DNA of 6,337 nucleotides from Gammaproteobacteria bacterium (GTDB taxonomy: Bacteria > Pseudomonadota > Gammaproteobacteria > SZUA-229). The stretch covers positions 4,200-10,536 of the forward strand of contig NVSH01000008.1 of NCBI GenBank assembly GCA_002401185.1, given 5' to 3'. Both the position numbers and the translations under genes were made by a program. Shown here in pieces: positions 5,593 through 6,337 of the stretch. Within the stretch, counting starts at the first letter, position 1. Every line of letters begins with the position of its first letter. Below the pieces are notes generated by a model. The model was given only the letters and a program-made list of their open reading frames with translations. It made no database searches and was not told where the DNA came from.

Positions 5593-5622
5593 ATAAATGT
5601 AAAAAAATAAGGAGCATGTACT

Positions 5623-5730
5623 ATGAATGCAAAAAAACGGATAGAAGATGAAAGGAAAAAGTTAACCTTTTTTGTTATTTTCATGTCTATTTTTCTAGCT
5701 GTAATTCTCGGCTTGGGGCCACTAATCTAA
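5623..5730 (+). CDS. Unrecognised 35-aa single-span membrane protein
   Basis: A short gene with a very good translation start: AAGGAG at 5609-5614, eight bases before the ATG. The product begins with a charged, probably cytoplasmic helix (MNAKKRIEDERKKL, 1-14), followed by one hydrophobic segment at about 15-35 (FFVIFMSIFLAVILGLGPLI) running to the C-terminus. The positive-inside rule predicts an N-in, C-out small membrane protein with almost no external domain. Such proteins are often accessory subunits of larger membrane complexes, but no partner is apparent here: the HPP gene lies 442 bases upstream and the - strand genes are convergent. The strong ribosome binding site, its own candidate promoter(s) and a strong terminator 40 bases downstream argue for a real single-gene transcript. 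I do not recognise the family; it is not an obvious CydX or KdpF. Confidence 0.65.
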   Translation: MNAKKRIEDERKKLTFFVIFMSIFLAVILGLGPLI

Positions 5731-5737
5731 CGATTAG
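5722..5737. repeat. 6-bp inverted repeat over the stop codon of the small gene
   Basis: CTAATC (5722-5727) pairs with GATTAG (5732-5737) around the loop TAAC, which contains part of the stop codon. It could add a small 3' hairpin before the main terminator. Minor feature. Confidence 0.3.
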
Positions 5738-5767
5738 AAATCAACTATAGCAGTAATCATGATAGTT

Positions 5768-5798
5768 AAAACGACGACATTCTAGTCGTCGTTTTTTT
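5768..5798 (+). terminator. Intrinsic terminator after the 35-aa gene, possibly bidirectional
   Basis: ACGACGAC (5771-5778) pairs perfectly with GTCGTCGT (5785-5792) around the loop ATTCTA, and the T run continues to 5798. Flanking AAA (5768-5770) extends the stem. On the opposite strand the hairpin is followed by only four T, so it could also serve, less strongly, the convergent - strand genes, which have no closer terminator. Confidence 0.92.
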
Positions 5799-5912
5799 AT
5801 GCATAATTGCAAAAATGAGTCCTTTCAAGATTAAATCACTACATCAAGCAACCTACGCCACCGACCGAAAAAAACCCTTCGTATATTCAAATAAACGTAC
5901 ATAATTTATAAA

Positions 5913-6095
5913 TTATTCATCATCACGCAAAAGCACTATCTGGCAACCACCTTCAACATCGATGCTGGCTTGAACGCGAATCGGCCGACAGCAAACTGAA
6001 CAATCCTCATAATAATCAGAATCACTAACTGAGTCGTCTACCAAAATTTCAATAGATTCTCCACAATAAGGGCAGGTGACATGGCACTCAAGCAT
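5913..6095 (-). CDS. CPXCG motif-containing cysteine-rich protein
   Basis: Small, acidic, probably zinc-binding protein of the CPXCG family, which is widespread in Proteobacteria; its function is unknown. From ATG at 6095 it has 60 residues: CPYCGE (C8, C11) near the start, then YYEDCSVCCRPI (C32, C35, C36), then the acidic end RDDE. These are the hallmark motifs, and the length is typical. Family members commonly begin MLE, as here. An in-frame TTG at 6107, directly after the upstream TGA stop, would give 64 residues, and a GTG lies at 6101. GGAG at 6099-6096 abuts the ATG with no spacer, so the start is uncertain and translation is probably coupled to the TRAP permease gene, which ends 12 bases before the ATG. 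The pairing with a TRAP gene may be incidental. Confidence 0.9.
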   Translation of the reverse strand: MLECHVTCPYCGESIEILVDDSVSDSDYYEDCSVCCRPIRVQASIDVEGGCQIVLLRDDE

Positions 6096-6107
6096 CTCCA
6101 CGATCAA

Positions 6108-6337
6108 TCAATGATCTAAATCAAGCAGTGACATGGTTAAAGCTGGCCAGTACGTGATAATTAAAACCGCAACAAACAAAATCAGCATGAACGGGATAGT
6201 CGCATAATAAAGTTCTGTGATAGGCTTTTTGAAGCGGTAACTGGCAATAAATAGATTCATGCCGACAGGTGGTGTGAAATATCCTATCTGCATGTTAGCT
6301 AAAAAGATAATACCAAAATGTATCGGGTGTATACCAT
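6108..6337 (-). CDS. TRAP transporter large permease (DctM family), C-terminal end (5' part outside window)
   Basis: The frame is open to the window edge, so only the last 75 residues of a roughly 430-residue or longer protein are present. The fragment reads GIHPIHFGIIFLANMQIGYF, then TPPVGMNLFIASYRF, the conserved end of the large membrane subunit of TRAP transporters. These are sodium- or proton-coupled secondary transporters that take substrate from a periplasmic binding protein. A final hydrophobic span follows (about residues 46-65 of the fragment, IPFMLILFVAVLIITYWPAL), then a short acidic tail, DLDH. Substrate (C4-dicarboxylates, other organic acids, taurine and so on) cannot be told from this end. 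The small permease and binding protein genes are expected beyond the right edge. The stop is TGA at 6110-6108, and the CPXCG gene begins 0-12 bases later on the same strand. Confidence 0.93.
   Translation of the reverse strand, partial: GIHPIHFGIIFLANMQIGYFTPPVGMNLFIASYRFKKPITELYYATIPFMLILFVAVLIITYWPALTMSLLDLDH

Larger units (their letters stand above)
5181..5622. other. 442-bp AT-rich intergenic region
   Basis: No protein gene is visible on either strand. The first 350 bases are very AT-rich and hold an 8-bp hairpin (5281-5301), the loose repeat TTGCCA/TGGCAA (5208-5213, 5232-5237), the near-palindrome TTTGTTACAAA (5271-5281) and a TATAAT promoter candidate (5340-5368). From about 5526 the base composition changes to a GC-richer, dyad-rich stretch leading into the small membrane protein gene. 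It likely serves as the control region of that gene, or as the source of a small RNA. Confidence 0.6.

Noticed and set aside
5588..5604. TGGCAT before the small gene as a sigma-54 (-24/-12) promoter
   Set aside because: A GG is present, but the required GC at the -12 element is missing (AA instead).
5800..5912. Gap between the terminator and the CPXCG stop, searched for a - strand terminator or small gene
   Set aside because: No stem with a T-tract and no credible short gene seen; it appears to be plain spacer.

Overview
The window looks like an ordinary chromosomal stretch of a gammaproteobacterium of moderate-to-low GC content. The main taxonomic evidence is a dksA gene followed directly by gluQ (glutamyl-Q tRNA(Asp) synthetase), a pairing typical of Gammaproteobacteria. 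The DksA protein is very close to the enterobacterial type. A TRAP transporter, an HPP-family membrane protein and AT-rich intergenic DNA would suit an aquatic or marine species, but that part is inference. I see no tRNA, rRNA, CRISPR array, insertion sequence, phage gene or integration site.

Layout on the + strand: (1) 1-1911, the C-terminal ~60% of an RND efflux pump inner-membrane subunit, cut by the left edge. (2) 1912-2134, a regulatory gap with a candidate extended -10 promoter followed by a GC-rich stretch, plus a 12-bp perfect palindrome. (3) dksA, 2135-2569, followed by a strong intrinsic terminator. (4) gluQ, 2728-3639, with no visible Shine-Dalgarno. (5) A candidate promoter, then a small CopZ-type zinc/[2Fe-2S] protein (best start ATG at 3720), then an HPP-family membrane protein (4242-5180) with a long soluble C-terminal region. 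A 14-codon open frame overlaps the HPP start by ATGA. (6) 5181-5622, a 442-bp AT-rich gap with a good candidate promoter, several dyads and a GC-richer, foldable leader. (7) An unrecognised 35-residue single-span membrane protein (5623-5730) with a strong ribosome binding site, closed by an intrinsic terminator.

Layout on the - strand, convergent with the above: the C-terminal end of a DctM-type TRAP transporter large permease (6337-6108, cut by the right edge), then a CPXCG-type cysteine-rich small protein (best start ATG at 6095) packed against its stop codon.

How the genes relate: DksA (ppGpp-dependent transcription control) and GluQ-RS (modification of queuosine in tRNA-Asp) form the known dksA-gluQ unit, with a terminator limiting read-through. 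The CopZ-like and HPP genes are probably co-transcribed, but their shared role is not clear from sequence. The RND and TRAP fragments belong to systems lying mostly outside the window.

I did not find a convincing new multi-gene system. The items best worth following up are the orphan 35-aa membrane protein with its private promoter/leader/terminator, the loss of charged residues in TM10 of the RND pump, and the promoter architecture of dksA.
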